Shown here: positions 45,663-56,968 of the stretch, piece after piece | Numbering within the stretch: position 1 is the first letter of the stretch | Layout of the letters: every line of letters begins with the position of its first letter | NCBI GenBank assembly: GCA_004294225.1 | Contig: REBA01000011.1 | Span: 1 to 64,000, forward strand | Length of the DNA stretch: 64,000 nt | Origin: Cytophagales bacterium | GTDB taxonomy: Bacteria; Bacteroidota; Bacteroidia; Cytophagales; Cytophagaceae | Reading direction: 5' to 3' | Notes under the pieces: generated by a model | What the model was told of the DNA's origin: nothing | The model's input: only the letters and a program-made list of their open reading frames with translations | Database searches by the model: none | Program-made: the position numbers and the translations under genes

Positions 45663-45760
45663 ATTTGATAGATGTTTTCTCTTTTTAAATCGCCAATTAC
45701 AAATTCTTTTCCTGTTGTTATTTTGATATATTTACAAGTAAATAAATGGTGATTTTTTCA
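45589..45760. repeat. Direct repeat copy 2, right of the VIT1-DUF1003 cassette
   Basis: Second copy of the repeat at 43793-43966, same orientation, with the identical 60-bp core at 45620-45679. Its minus strand keeps the transposase-like start in frame. The DNA between the DUF1003 stop and this copy (45428-45588) holds no gene but a 9-bp inverted repeat (45437-45445 / 45507-45515, ACTGTAAAC/GTTTACAGT) that might be an old mobile-element end. The copy ends 57 bp before the next Crp/Fnr gene. Confidence 0.85.
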
Positions 45761-45817
45761 CATAATGCCCATTGGATTAAAGTGTAACAGAAGGAAACAA
45801 TATAAAAATATAAAACA

Positions 45818-46396
45818 ATGCAAGACATACTATTTGACTTTATAGCAAAATACATTTCGCTGACAGACGATGAGAGAAACGCACTGCTTTCGTTAGACCT
45901 ATTTCGCTCTGTGAAGAAGGGGACTATTTTACTAAAAGAAGGACAGAAATCGAAGGATGTATATTTTATTCTAAAAGGATGTATTAGGAAATATTATATC
46001 ATAAATGGGGAAGAAAAAACTACCGACTTTTATACAGAAATGGAAGGTTTAACACCCCATTGTGTCACAAATAATGCCCCCTCTGAATATTTCATAAGTT
46101 GTGTAGAAGATACCATACTAACGGTTGCAAACCCTGATATTGGAGTTGAAATAAATGCCAAATTTCCAAAATTTGACATCATGTGTAGAATGTTGTCGGA
46201 AGAATTGTTGGCCAAAGAACAAATTAATTTTGATGAGTTTAAGACTTCTTCACCAGAACAACGATACCTTAACTTAGTACAAAAAAGGCCAGATCTTATT
46301 CAACGTGTGCCACAACACCAATTAGCGAGCTTTTTAGGTATAAAACCTCAGTCATTAAGCAGACTAAGAGCACGAATTCTTGAAAAAAAGAGCTAA
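45818..46396 (+). CDS. Crp/Fnr-family transcription regulator (cNMP-binding)
   Basis: Regulator of 192 residues with an N-terminal cyclic-nucleotide-binding fold (LFRSVKKGTILLKEGQKSKDVYFILKGCIRKYY) and a compact C-terminal helix-turn-helix (VPQHQLASFLGIKPQSLSRLRARI, about 163-186). Single-domain-sized members of this type are frequent in Bacteroidota beside the gene they control. The likely target is the outer-membrane/DUF6326 pair just downstream. Effector unknown. Confidence 0.9.
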   Translation: MQDILFDFIAKYISLTDDERNALLSLDLFRSVKKGTILLKEGQKSKDVYFILKGCIRKYYIINGEEKTTDFYTEMEGLTPHCVTNNAPSEYFISCVEDTILTVANPDIGVEINAKFPKFDIMCRMLSEELLAKEQINFDEFKTSSPEQRYLNLVQKRPDLIQRVPQHQLASFLGIKPQSLSRLRARILEKKS

Positions 46397-46443
46397 AATT
46401 TATTTCTTAACTTAAGTGAACGATTTATAGTAGCTCGCCAATT

Positions 46444-46451
46444 TACTTTTG
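46444..46451 (+). promoter_or_regulatory. Candidate -7 element before the 46477 gene
   Basis: TACTTTTG matches TAnnTTTG and lies 25 bp upstream of the ATG at 46477. No -33 TTG at proper spacing was found. The same octamer occurs before the YHS gene (38570). Confidence 0.3.
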
Positions 46452-46476
46452 CAGTATCATTTAAATTAAAAAAGAT

Positions 46477-47106
46477 ATGCAAAAGAAAATTTTATGGATT
46501 GGGCTTACTTTAGTTTTGAAAAGTAGTTTACAGCTGAATGCACAATATGCTAAAACAGACAGCACTTACAAACGGTGCTTCGTTGGGACTTCTTTATTTG
46601 TTCTATTGGGCAATTTTGATACAAAAAACCCACCCAACTTTGTACAATTAGATTTAGGTTATCGGATTACTGGAAAAGATGTAATAAGAGTATCTCCAAA
46701 AACTTGGAGATATGCTTGGCCTAATGGTATTCACCCATTTCTTAACGATGCATATTATAAGCCTGAAGAAAAATTCCCAGGTTATGTGCGTGAATTTGGC
46801 ATAACATTCTCTTACCAAAGATTTATTTGGAAGGGTTTGTTTGCCCAATTGGATGTAATGCCTACTTGGCAAATTTTTGTTAATGATAATGCTAAGAAAA
46901 TTGACGATGGTTTTCAGATTTTCAATTCATATCGTGTTGGTTATCATATCAAACTCTTTAAGGACAAATTTTTCTTTCAGCCATCAATATGTGTGACACA
47001 TCGTGCTTTTCATACAGAATTGCCTGATGGATTTAAACAGTTAGATGATAAATGGTCAAAATTCATCTTCCCAGAACCAGGACTTAATGTCGGATTTAAT
47101 TTTTAG
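46477..47106 (+). CDS. Putative outer-membrane beta-barrel protein
   Basis: Product of 209 residues with a signal peptide (MQKKILWIGLTLVLKSSLQLNAQ) and a mature part made of short amphipathic strands ending in Phe (GLNVGFNF), as expected for a small outer-membrane beta-barrel. No named family is recognised. It lies 80 bp after a Crp/Fnr regulator gene and 32 bp before a DUF6326 gene, all on the same strand. Confidence 0.72.
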   Translation: MQKKILWIGLTLVLKSSLQLNAQYAKTDSTYKRCFVGTSLFVLLGNFDTKNPPNFVQLDLGYRITGKDVIRVSPKTWRYAWPNGIHPFLNDAYYKPEEKFPGYVREFGITFSYQRFIWKGLFAQLDVMPTWQIFVNDNAKKIDDGFQIFNSYRVGYHIKLFKDKFFFQPSICVTHRAFHTELPDGFKQLDDKWSKFIFPEPGLNVGFNF

Positions 47107-47138
47107 GTAAAAATTTAGGAATACAAAAAACACAAATT

Positions 47139-47561
47139 ATGAATACACAAAATGTGCTAGAAGATATCAAAGTCAGTGTGAAACTAAAGCTTGCTTCACT
47201 ATGGGCGAGTTTTATGTTTCTCTATATCTATGTTGACTATTTCGCCTTATATATGCCGAATAAAATAGATGATATTCTGAAAGGTAAGGTATTTGTTTTT
47301 CAAATTACGCAAGGATTTCTTTTGGCAGCACTCGTCTCAGTTACTATTCCAGTACTGATGATTTTCCTTTCTGTTGCCTTAAGGGCTAATGTAAATCGCT
47401 GGTTAAATATTATTATAGCAGCGGTGTATATTCCCTATACATTGTTTAATTTGGCAGGATTGGCTTGGATGCACATGGTTTTTGGTGCTGTGGTAGAAGT
47501 CGTAATACTTTGTCTAATTATCTTTTATGCATGGAAATGGCCTTCACAACCAAGTGTCTAA
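47139..47561 (+). CDS. DUF6326 family membrane protein
   Basis: Product of 140 residues with four transmembrane helices. KLKLASLWASFMFLYIYVDYFALYMP and FLSVALRANVNRWLNIIIAAVY, ending FYAWKWP, match DUF6326. The function is unknown. It follows the beta-barrel gene by 32 bp. Confidence 0.85.
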   Translation: MNTQNVLEDIKVSVKLKLASLWASFMFLYIYVDYFALYMPNKIDDILKGKVFVFQITQGFLLAALVSVTIPVLMIFLSVALRANVNRWLNIIIAAVYIPYTLFNLAGLAWMHMVFGAVVEVVILCLIIFYAWKWPSQPSV

Positions 47562-47616
47562 CTAAATAGAAAATTATAACTAATTATCATTGAATCGTAT
47601 AATAAAAAATCAATAA

Positions 47617-47819
47617 AATGTTTTACTAAAAACAAATGCTGAATGGAAAAACCCCAATCAAATCAAAAAGGAATATCCAAGTGCAAGTACTTTAAATGAT
47701 AAGAGTATTATTTAACATCGAAGGAAACAGTTAGAGATTGATTGTAAAGATAAATTATGATTCCCAAATGGTTTCGATAAGATTTACTTGAACACATACA
47801 GTATATGCTAAAACTCAAG
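47617..47819 (+). pseudogene. Degenerate HigB-type mRNA interferase toxin
   Basis: Read with one frameshift and three in-frame stops, the DNA gives the core of a HigB toxin: NAEWKNPNQIKKEYPSAS then LNDKSII with TAA (47713), a shift of frame, FNIEGN, S-stop (47732), RLIVKINYDSQMVSIRFT, stop (47789), THTVYAKTQG. This follows the HigB order EWK-P..IK..Y..AS, VVFNI.GNKYRL.VKINY, .IRF.GTH.EYDKI. The first 30 residues and any HigA antitoxin are missing. The second stop replaces a conserved Tyr codon (TAT to TAG) and the third a Gly codon (GGA to TGA), single-base losses. Confidence 0.75.
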
Positions 47820-47939
47820 GCTAGTTTTTCGGTAAAATGTTCTTTTCTTTTTCATAACTTCGTTTAGTTGTTCTTATGCACAAAATTTTTCCTGCAAGTA
47901 TTCTAAACACTCTAAAATTCAGAGACAAAGCAAATAATA

Positions 47940-48737
47940 ATGAATTTTTTAAACCTATTTATAGACTATGGAATCATAACAATAATTTTATTGATTGTTC
48001 TATCTTTTGTTGCAGGCTTTATTGATGCTGTTGTAGGAGGTGGTGGACTTATTCAAATTCCCGCTTTACTTATCTCACTTCCAAAGACACCTTTGCCGAC
48101 AATTTTAGGGACTAATAAAATTGCAGCTTTAGCAGGAACAAGTATTTCGGCAGTACAATACGCTAAACGAATAAAGTTCAACTATAAATTACTTCTTGCA
48201 ATTTCAATTTGTGCAGTACTTACTTCATTTTTAGGTGCAAAAGTCGTAAGCTTGATTAATGTAAATACTTTGAAACCTGTTATTTTAGTTGTGTTAATCG
48301 CTATTGCAATTTACACATTTCTGAAAAAGGATTTAGGTGCTGTACAGACAAAGAATTTATCTTTTCATAAACAATTAATTTACGGTGTTCTAATTGGACT
48401 TATTGTTGGTTTTTATGACGGCTTTTTCGGACCAGGAACAGGAAGCTTTTTTGTTTTAGGTTTCGTAGTCATTTTAGGATTTGAATTTGTGCAGGCATCT
48501 GCTTATTCCAAAGTCATCAACTGCATGACAAATATTTCAGCACTAATCGTTTTTATCAGGCAAGGAAATTATTTGCTGGAACTTGCAATTATAATGTCAG
48601 TCAGTAACATTACAGGAAATTTTATTGGAACAAGACTTGCATTAAAAAAAGGGAATACCTTTGTAAGGACGATTTTTTTAGTGATAGTAACCTTAATGAT
48701 TTTGAGATATGGTTATGACATATTTATTAAAAACTAA
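47940..48737 (+). CDS. TSUP-family (TauE/SafE) anion transporter, YfcA-like
   Basis: Inner-membrane protein of 265 residues with seven to eight helices. The two half-repeats show the family motifs: FVAGFIDAVVGGGGLIQIPALL with PTILGTNKIAA, and LIGLIVGFYDGFFGPGTGSFF with ASAYSKVINCMTNISA. TSUP proteins export or import sulfite, sulfonates or organosulfur compounds; the substrate is not evident. It stands alone after a HigB remnant. Confidence 0.92.
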   Translation: MNFLNLFIDYGIITIILLIVLSFVAGFIDAVVGGGGLIQIPALLISLPKTPLPTILGTNKIAALAGTSISAVQYAKRIKFNYKLLLAISICAVLTSFLGAKVVSLINVNTLKPVILVVLIAIAIYTFLKKDLGAVQTKNLSFHKQLIYGVLIGLIVGFYDGFFGPGTGSFFVLGFVVILGFEFVQASAYSKVINCMTNISALIVFIRQGNYLLELAIIMSVSNITGNFIGTRLALKKGNTFVRTIFLVIVTLMILRYGYDIFIKN

Positions 48738-49054
48738 AGGAAAATGACAAGTTTTATGTCAGCAGGTTAAAAATAAGATCAATTAGCTGTTTTAGATAAA
48801 ATATTTATAGCTTCAATTGAACAATCTAATTATCCTAATGAATCTATTTTTTGTATTCTGCAAATAAATTATTGCTAGAAGATAGGTTTGAAAATAAGAA
48901 TATGGAGCTTAAATTTACGACATTCCTATTGGTAAGATATTAGGTTTACCGAGGCAATTTTTAGTATTTTTTGCTAGTTTAATGGTGTTAAGTATGAATA
49001 ATACTAGAGTTTATATATGGTAGGGAAGAAAAAAGAAATCTACAGTAAAAAAGG
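48738..49054. other. Intergenic region after the TSUP gene
   Basis: 317 bp without a credible gene. One short plus-strand stretch near 48800-48870 stays open for about 25 codons but resembles no family I know. No hairpin, repeat or promoter stands out. Confidence 0.4.
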
Positions 49055-50287
49055 ATGAAAAGATTAAGAACGCTAATATTGCTTATATTCATTAGTGCAG
49101 AGCTATTGGCTAAAATAGATAAACCAACTCTTTTCATCAACTGTTCAAAAGAATGTTATCAGGACTTTTTACGTACTGAATTAAGTTATTTCGATTTTGT
49201 AAGAGATCGTTTTGAAGCAGATATTCAAATACTTATTATCGAGCAAGAACAATCAAATGGAGGAAAGCAGTTCACACTTCAGTTCATTGGTAATAATAAT
49301 TGGGCGAGCAAAAGCGACACTATTCTTTTAAGTGTTTTACAAGCAGCTACTCCTGATGAAATAAGAGCAAAATTTTTGCAACAAATTAGTATATATCTAG
49401 TTCGTGTAATTTCATTAAATAGTATAAATGATAATTTATTGATTAGATTTCCTAGACGCGAAACAGCAGAAATAGATACAGTAAAAGACAAGTGGAATTT
49501 TTGGGTGTTTTCTCCAGGAATAGAAGGCTGGGCAGAGGGAGGGACTAACAATATGTGGGCAAACTTAAAAAGTGATTTTACGATTAGGAGAATTGATAAT
49601 CAATCAAAATTTATCGCTAAGCCATACTACAATTTAGTATCTTCTTTCTTTAATTTGAATTCGGTAAAATTATCGGGTACAGCAGCCGATTATGGTATTA
49701 ATTTATTGTATGCAAAATCCCTTAATCAGCATTGGAGTTTTGGTGGAATTACACAATTAGGACACAATTATTTTTTAAATATTGCCAGAACTTATAAAGT
49801 TGCTCCTGTAATAGAATACAATATTTTTCCATTTTCTATTAATACTATTAAGCAAATTAGAATTGCCTACCAAATTGGAGTGAGCAATTTTAACTATATT
49901 GATACAACGGTTTTTAATTTAATTAGTGAAACTCGACCTTATAACAGATTGACACTTAATATCGAATACAACAGGCCTTGGGGGAGTATAATGACAGGAT
50001 TATACTATAATGCGTATTTAGATAATTTTAATCAGAATAGGAGCGGATTCAATGCAAATTTTTCTTTGAGAATATTTGAAGGATTTTCTTTAATATTTGA
50101 AGGAGAGGGATTTTTTATGAACGATCAGATTTCACTTTTAAGAAAACCTTTACCCAATGAAGCCTATCTTTTAGGCACACAACAATTAAGGGCAAAATTC
50201 AACTACCGACTAAATTTTGGAATCAGATATACCTTTGGAAGTATTTTCAATAATATTGTTAATCCAAGATTTGGAAATATAGAATAG
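49055..50287 (+). CDS. Outer-membrane protein with N-terminal periplasmic domain, unknown family
   Basis: Product of 410 residues with a signal peptide (MKRLRTLILLIFISAELLA). The N-terminal domain (about 25-125) reads FINCSKECYQDFLRTELSYFDFVRDRFEADIQILI, a conserved-looking block with two Cys close together and a DRxxADI motif. The remaining 280 residues are a beta-barrel with aromatic-ended strands (SKFIAKPYYNLVSSFF, RLTLNIEYNRPWGSIM, LNFGIRYTFGSIF). I do not recognise a named family. It is flanked by gene-free DNA on both sides and is transcribed alone. Confidence 0.72.
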   Translation: MKRLRTLILLIFISAELLAKIDKPTLFINCSKECYQDFLRTELSYFDFVRDRFEADIQILIIEQEQSNGGKQFTLQFIGNNNWASKSDTILLSVLQAATPDEIRAKFLQQISIYLVRVISLNSINDNLLIRFPRRETAEIDTVKDKWNFWVFSPGIEGWAEGGTNNMWANLKSDFTIRRIDNQSKFIAKPYYNLVSSFFNLNSVKLSGTAADYGINLLYAKSLNQHWSFGGITQLGHNYFLNIARTYKVAPVIEYNIFPFSINTIKQIRIAYQIGVSNFNYIDTTVFNLISETRPYNRLTLNIEYNRPWGSIMTGLYYNAYLDNFNQNRSGFNANFSLRIFEGFSLIFEGEGFFMNDQISLLRKPLPNEAYLLGTQQLRAKFNYRLNFGIRYTFGSIFNNIVNPRFGNIE

Positions 50288-50617
50288 TTGAATAAACCTA
50301 TAAATTATAAAAGCAAAAATATTTTCAAGCAGATTGCCAAAGCCTCACTATCTTGTAAATAAACTAAGGTTATATCAAACAGCTTACAAAGTCAACCTTA
50401 TAAAATTGTTTTAAAAAAACCTTATACTTCAAAAAAATAAAAAATGTAAAGCCACTTCATTTACTAGTCATTCTCCATTTCCTAGAAAAGAAAATAATTT
50501 CTTCAGCTACGATAGAATAGAAGAAACATATCAATTTTCATAAAAAATACTTTTCAATGAAAGCCATTGATTTTCATAATATCAATTGATTTACAGAATT
50601 TTTCATTTATTTTTTAA
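50288..50617. other. Convergent intergenic region
   Basis: 330 bp between the convergent 49055 gene and eutC. Very AT-rich, with no gene, RNA or strong terminator hairpin that I can see. Confidence 0.4.
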
Positions 50618-51373
50618 TCATTTTGATAACCGCATCGATTCGAAATTGTCTTTCAAATCGACCCCGCTCAATTTTAGTCTGAAAGATTCATGAATCAAAT
50701 AACATAGTTTATCGGCAGCGTATTCGATGGGCAAACCTTTAGGTCGAATATTGGAAATACAATTTCTTTGATGGTCTGTTTTTCCTAGCTCAGGTTTGTA
50801 AGTGAAATAAACGCCCATGCTATCGGTAGCACTCAAACCCGGTCTTTCGCCTATCAGCACAATTACAATTTTACTTCCTAACAGCGAACCAATAGGATCG
50901 CCAATAGCAACTCGACCATATTTTACTAAGCTCAACCTCGAAAAAGTATAATTGCTAGTTTGCAGCTTTTCGGTTACCAATTGAATAAAACTAACCGCAT
51001 TTGTTGCGATTGCATTGGCGGCCAAACCATCGCAGACTACAAATCCAATATCTGCTTTCTCAATAGCAAGTTTTGAAATCAAATCTGTAGAAGTCGCAGA
51101 GAGCTTTCGTCCCAAATCGGGTCTTTGCAAATACTCTTCCTTCGAACTGGCTTCGCTAGCTAGTAAAAGAGGGTTGAAACCCATTTTCGATAAATTATTG
51201 GCGATTTCCTCAAAGTTGAGCTCAGTATGAACCGCATCTTTTGCTAGTGCTAAATCGACATTGAATTTAAGCATTTCTTTAGTTGGAATGCTGATGCCCG
51301 CCAAACCTAGATCTATTCTAGCATCGTTATAATTTCTTAAAAGATCGGCACTTTTTTTAGGTGTATTATTCAA
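50618..51373 (-). CDS. eutC: Ethanolamine ammonia-lyase small subunit
   Basis: Light chain of the adenosylcobalamin-dependent enzyme that splits ethanolamine into acetaldehyde and ammonia. Conserved blocks are NDARIDLGLAG, LGRKLS, IGFVVCDGLAANAI and the C-terminal cobalamin-contact region LIGERPGLSATDSMGVYFTY. The start is TTG at 51373, overlapping the eutB end by 8 bp; the next ATG would remove the conserved ARIDLG block. No eutA, permease, aldehyde dehydrogenase or microcompartment gene is adjacent. Confidence 0.93.
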   Translation of the reverse strand: MNNTPKKSADLLRNYNDARIDLGLAGISIPTKEMLKFNVDLALAKDAVHTELNFEEIANNLSKMGFNPLLLASEASSKEEYLQRPDLGRKLSATSTDLISKLAIEKADIGFVVCDGLAANAIATNAVSFIQLVTEKLQTSNYTFSRLSLVKYGRVAIGDPIGSLLGSKIVIVLIGERPGLSATDSMGVYFTYKPELGKTDHQRNCISNIRPKGLPIEYAADKLCYLIHESFRLKLSGVDLKDNFESMRLSK

Positions 51374-52730
51374 GCAAATGAGAAATAGAAATGAAATTAT
51401 TGGTTGTAGAAATATTAAAATTGGGGTCCATCATCTGATGTTCCAATAGCCAATTTTCAAATTCAGGAGCGGGTTTCAAACCCAGTATTTTTCTAATATA
51501 CAGCACATCTTGAAAGCTCGTACTTTGATAATTGAGCATGATGTCGTCTGCACCCGGAACGCCCATCACAAAAGTACAACCAGCGGTGGCAAGTAAGGTC
51601 AAAAGATTGTCCATGTCATCTTGATCTGCCTGTGCATGGTTGGTGTAACATACATCGCAGCCCATGGGCAAACCTAATAATTTTCCACAAAAATGATCTT
51701 CTAATCCAGCCCTCGTAATTTGTTTGCCGTCATATAAATATTCGGGACCAATGAACCCTACTACCGTATTGACCAAAAAGGGATTAAAAGCTCTTGCAAC
51801 GGCATAAGCTCGGGCTTCGCACGTTTGTTGATCTACACCATGGTGGGCATTAGAAGAAAGTGCCGAACCTTGTCCTGTCTCAAAATACATGACTTGCGAC
51901 CCTCTCTTTAAACTCTTACCTGCTTCCATTCCTTCTTTTAATATGGATAGATTAATGCCAAAGCTCGTATTGGCATTTTGTGTCCCTGCAATAGATTGAA
52001 AAACTAAATCAACAGGGATCTTATTTTCAATCATTTTGAGGGTGCTGGTAATATGGGTGAGCACACAACTTTGGGTTGGAATTTGATAGCGCTCTCTGAT
52101 AGCATCTATCATTTGTACCAATTTAGAACAACCATCGATGGAGTCGGTGGCAGGATTGATACCCACCATGGCGTCTCCCACACCCAATCGAAGCCCATCA
52201 ATCATACTTGCGGCTATACCTCGATAGTCATCGGTAGGGTGGTTTGGTTGTAAGCGAGAAGAAAATCTCCCTTTCAAACCCATCGTTGACCTGAATTTTG
52301 TAATCACTTCACATTTTTTTGCAACCAAAATCAAATCTTGATTTCGCATAAGTTTGCTGACCGCAGCAGCCATTTCGGGAGTAATTCCCAATTTTATCTC
52401 CTGTAATTTCTTAGTTGACGCTTCGTTAGAAAGCAACCAATCACGAAATTGACCAACAGTTAAGTGCGAAATAGGCTGAAAAGCTTCTGAATCGTGCGTA
52501 TCGATGATTAACCGTGAAACCTCATCAGTTTCGTAAGGAATCACCAGTTCAGAAAGAAAGGTCTTTAGAGGAACATCTGCCAAAGCCAACTGGGCTGCCA
52601 CACGATCGGTCATCGAACTTGCGGATAATCCTGCCAACTGATCGCCAGACCGAAGTGGACTTGCCTTTGCCAAAAGCGTTTTTAAGTCCGTAAAAGTATA
52701 GTTTTGATGGTTGATCGTAGCTGAATACAT
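51366..52730 (-). CDS. eutB: Ethanolamine ammonia-lyase large subunit
   Basis: Catalytic TIM-barrel subunit binding ethanolamine and adenosylcobalamin. Features: AGLSASSMTDRVAAQLALAD, FRSTMGLKGRFSSRLQPNHPTDD, VGDAMVGINPATDS, YFETGQGSALSSNAHHG and MGCDVCYTNHAQADQDD, all usual for EutB. ATG at 52730 (MYSATINHQNYTF) is preferred to the upstream ATG at 52784. 454 residues is normal. The gene overlaps eutC by 8 bp. No cobalamin riboswitch was seen upstream. With no ethanolamine pathway partner nearby, the enzyme may supply only ammonia from phospholipid-derived ethanolamine; that is inference. Confidence 0.95.
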   Translation of the reverse strand: MYSATINHQNYTFTDLKTLLAKASPLRSGDQLAGLSASSMTDRVAAQLALADVPLKTFLSELVIPYETDEVSRLIIDTHDSEAFQPISHLTVGQFRDWLLSNEASTKKLQEIKLGITPEMAAAVSKLMRNQDLILVAKKCEVITKFRSTMGLKGRFSSRLQPNHPTDDYRGIAASMIDGLRLGVGDAMVGINPATDSIDGCSKLVQMIDAIRERYQIPTQSCVLTHITSTLKMIENKIPVDLVFQSIAGTQNANTSFGINLSILKEGMEAGKSLKRGSQVMYFETGQGSALSSNAHHGVDQQTCEARAYAVARAFNPFLVNTVVGFIGPEYLYDGKQITRAGLEDHFCGKLLGLPMGCDVCYTNHAQADQDDMDNLLTLLATAGCTFVMGVPGADDIMLNYQSTSFQDVLYIRKILGLKPAPEFENWLLEHQMMDPNFNISTTNNFISISHLLE

Positions 52731-55296
<2,566 letters not shown>

Positions 55297-55390
55297 TACA
55301 ATTTTAAGAAACAAGAGAATAGGAGGTTCAGAAATGAATATCCTATTTTCATATTTAGCTCATTAAATTTTTTTTAAACTATTATCTCCA

Positions 55391-56905
55391 ATGAAAAACT
55401 TATCATTATCCCTTGCACTTACTTGTTTGATTGCTTTTCAGATTTCTGCCTTAGATTACAATATTTTAGATTACGGTGCTGAAAAAGATAAACTCTCCAC
55501 TGCTGCTATTCAAAAGGCAGTAGATCTTTGTACTTCAAATGGCGGAGGAAAAGTAATCGTTCCTACTGGGACATTTATCACTGGTTCGATTATTCTTAAA
55601 AGCAATGTGAACCTTTATTTAGAAAACGGAGCCATATTATTAGGTAGTACTGATATTCAGGATTATAAGGTTTCTGGAGTAAAAAGAGGGATAATATTTG
55701 CCGAAGATGCAATAAACTTAGGTGTTTCTGGATTAGGAACCATAGATGCCAATGGAGATAGTTTTTATGATCTTACAAAAAATCATACTTACGAAGAATT
55801 CAATAAAAACAAAACCAGACAAAAGGAACGCTATATGGCTGAAGGTACCTTCTTCACTGATGGGCCCGCCAAAAGAACAATAGATATAGCCATGACCTTG
55901 GTATTCTTCCATTGCAATAAGGTGTTTATAAACGGAATTACTATAAAAAACACTCCATTATGGGCTACAAGATTTGGCTATTGCGACGGAGTACTTATTG
56001 ATGGCGTTAATATTCAAAACAATCTACTTATACCCAATAGTGATGGTATTCATTGCACCACTTCACGAAATATCCTTATCTCTAATTGTAATATTGTTGC
56101 TGGAGATGATGCTATTGTGCTCACAGGTTTTACAAGAGATGAAGAAACACCAGGTTTTAACTCTACCGAACAAGATAAACACAAATATGGTAATAAAACC
56201 ATTTACGGTGAAAACATGACTGTTATTAATTGCCTGTTGAAATCTCGTTCATCTGGCATTCGAATTGGTTATGGGCAACACCCCATTCGTAGATGTACTT
56301 TTTCGAACATTGTAATTTATGATTCACATCGTGGTATAGGTATTTTTGCTCACGATGCTTCTGATATTGAAGAACTTGTTTTTTCAAATATTACCATTGA
56401 AACTAGGCTGCACAATGGTCAGTGGTGGGGACATGGTGAACCCATTCATTTGTCATGTATTTCTAGATTTGAAGGAAAATTAGCTGGTCAAATAAAAAAT
56501 GTACAGTTCAATAATATTGTTTCAACAGGCGAACAAGGGATACTTGTTTTTGGACAGAAAGAATCTCCTATGGAAAATATAGAATTCAATAATGTTCAAT
56601 TGCGGATGCGAAAAGGAAAAGAAACCATGGGTTATGGAGGGAATTTTGATTTGCGTCCAGCTACACCAAAAGATATGCAGATTTTCGAGCATGATATTTC
56701 TGGTATTTATGCTCAATATGTGAATAATTTATCTATTCGAGGCTTCAGCCTGAAATGGAACAATGACTTGCCTACTTTTTTTACTCATGGTATTGAATGT
56801 GTAGAGGTGAAGGATTTACTAATCAATGATTTTTTTGGAACTTCTAATCCCAATTCAGTAGGGAGTAAAAAAATTCAAATTCAAAATTCTAGCTACAGAA
56901 AATAA
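55391..56905 (+). CDS. GH28 polygalacturonase-like beta-helix protein
   Basis: Secreted right-handed parallel beta-helix of 504 residues with a signal peptide (MKNLSLSLALTCLIAFQISA). The pectate-lyase-3-like start (DYGAEKDKLSTAAIQKAVD) is followed by NSDGIH (D218) and GDDAIVL (D239, D240), the three catalytic aspartates of GH28. The usual GHG triplet carrying the active-site His is replaced by SSGIRIGYG, and the basic motif is GIGIFA instead of RIK. Substrate may therefore differ from homogalacturonan. It follows the GH97 gene on the same strand, 94 bp away; no SusC/SusD genes are present. Confidence 0.85.
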   Translation: MKNLSLSLALTCLIAFQISALDYNILDYGAEKDKLSTAAIQKAVDLCTSNGGGKVIVPTGTFITGSIILKSNVNLYLENGAILLGSTDIQDYKVSGVKRGIIFAEDAINLGVSGLGTIDANGDSFYDLTKNHTYEEFNKNKTRQKERYMAEGTFFTDGPAKRTIDIAMTLVFFHCNKVFINGITIKNTPLWATRFGYCDGVLIDGVNIQNNLLIPNSDGIHCTTSRNILISNCNIVAGDDAIVLTGFTRDEETPGFNSTEQDKHKYGNKTIYGENMTVINCLLKSRSSGIRIGYGQHPIRRCTFSNIVIYDSHRGIGIFAHDASDIEELVFSNITIETRLHNGQWWGHGEPIHLSCISRFEGKLAGQIKNVQFNNIVSTGEQGILVFGQKESPMENIEFNNVQLRMRKGKETMGYGGNFDLRPATPKDMQIFEHDISGIYAQYVNNLSIRGFSLKWNNDLPTFFTHGIECVEVKDLLINDFFGTSNPNSVGSKKIQIQNSSYRK

Positions 56906-56968
56906 AGCTAAAACTTTTTAGTTATTTTGGTATTGTATATTGTGAAACTCATTTTTAAATTTAACAAA

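Noticed and set aside
48795-48875. Open stretch that could be another gene remnant after the TSUP gene
   Set aside because: About 25 codons in one frame without similarity to any family I know.
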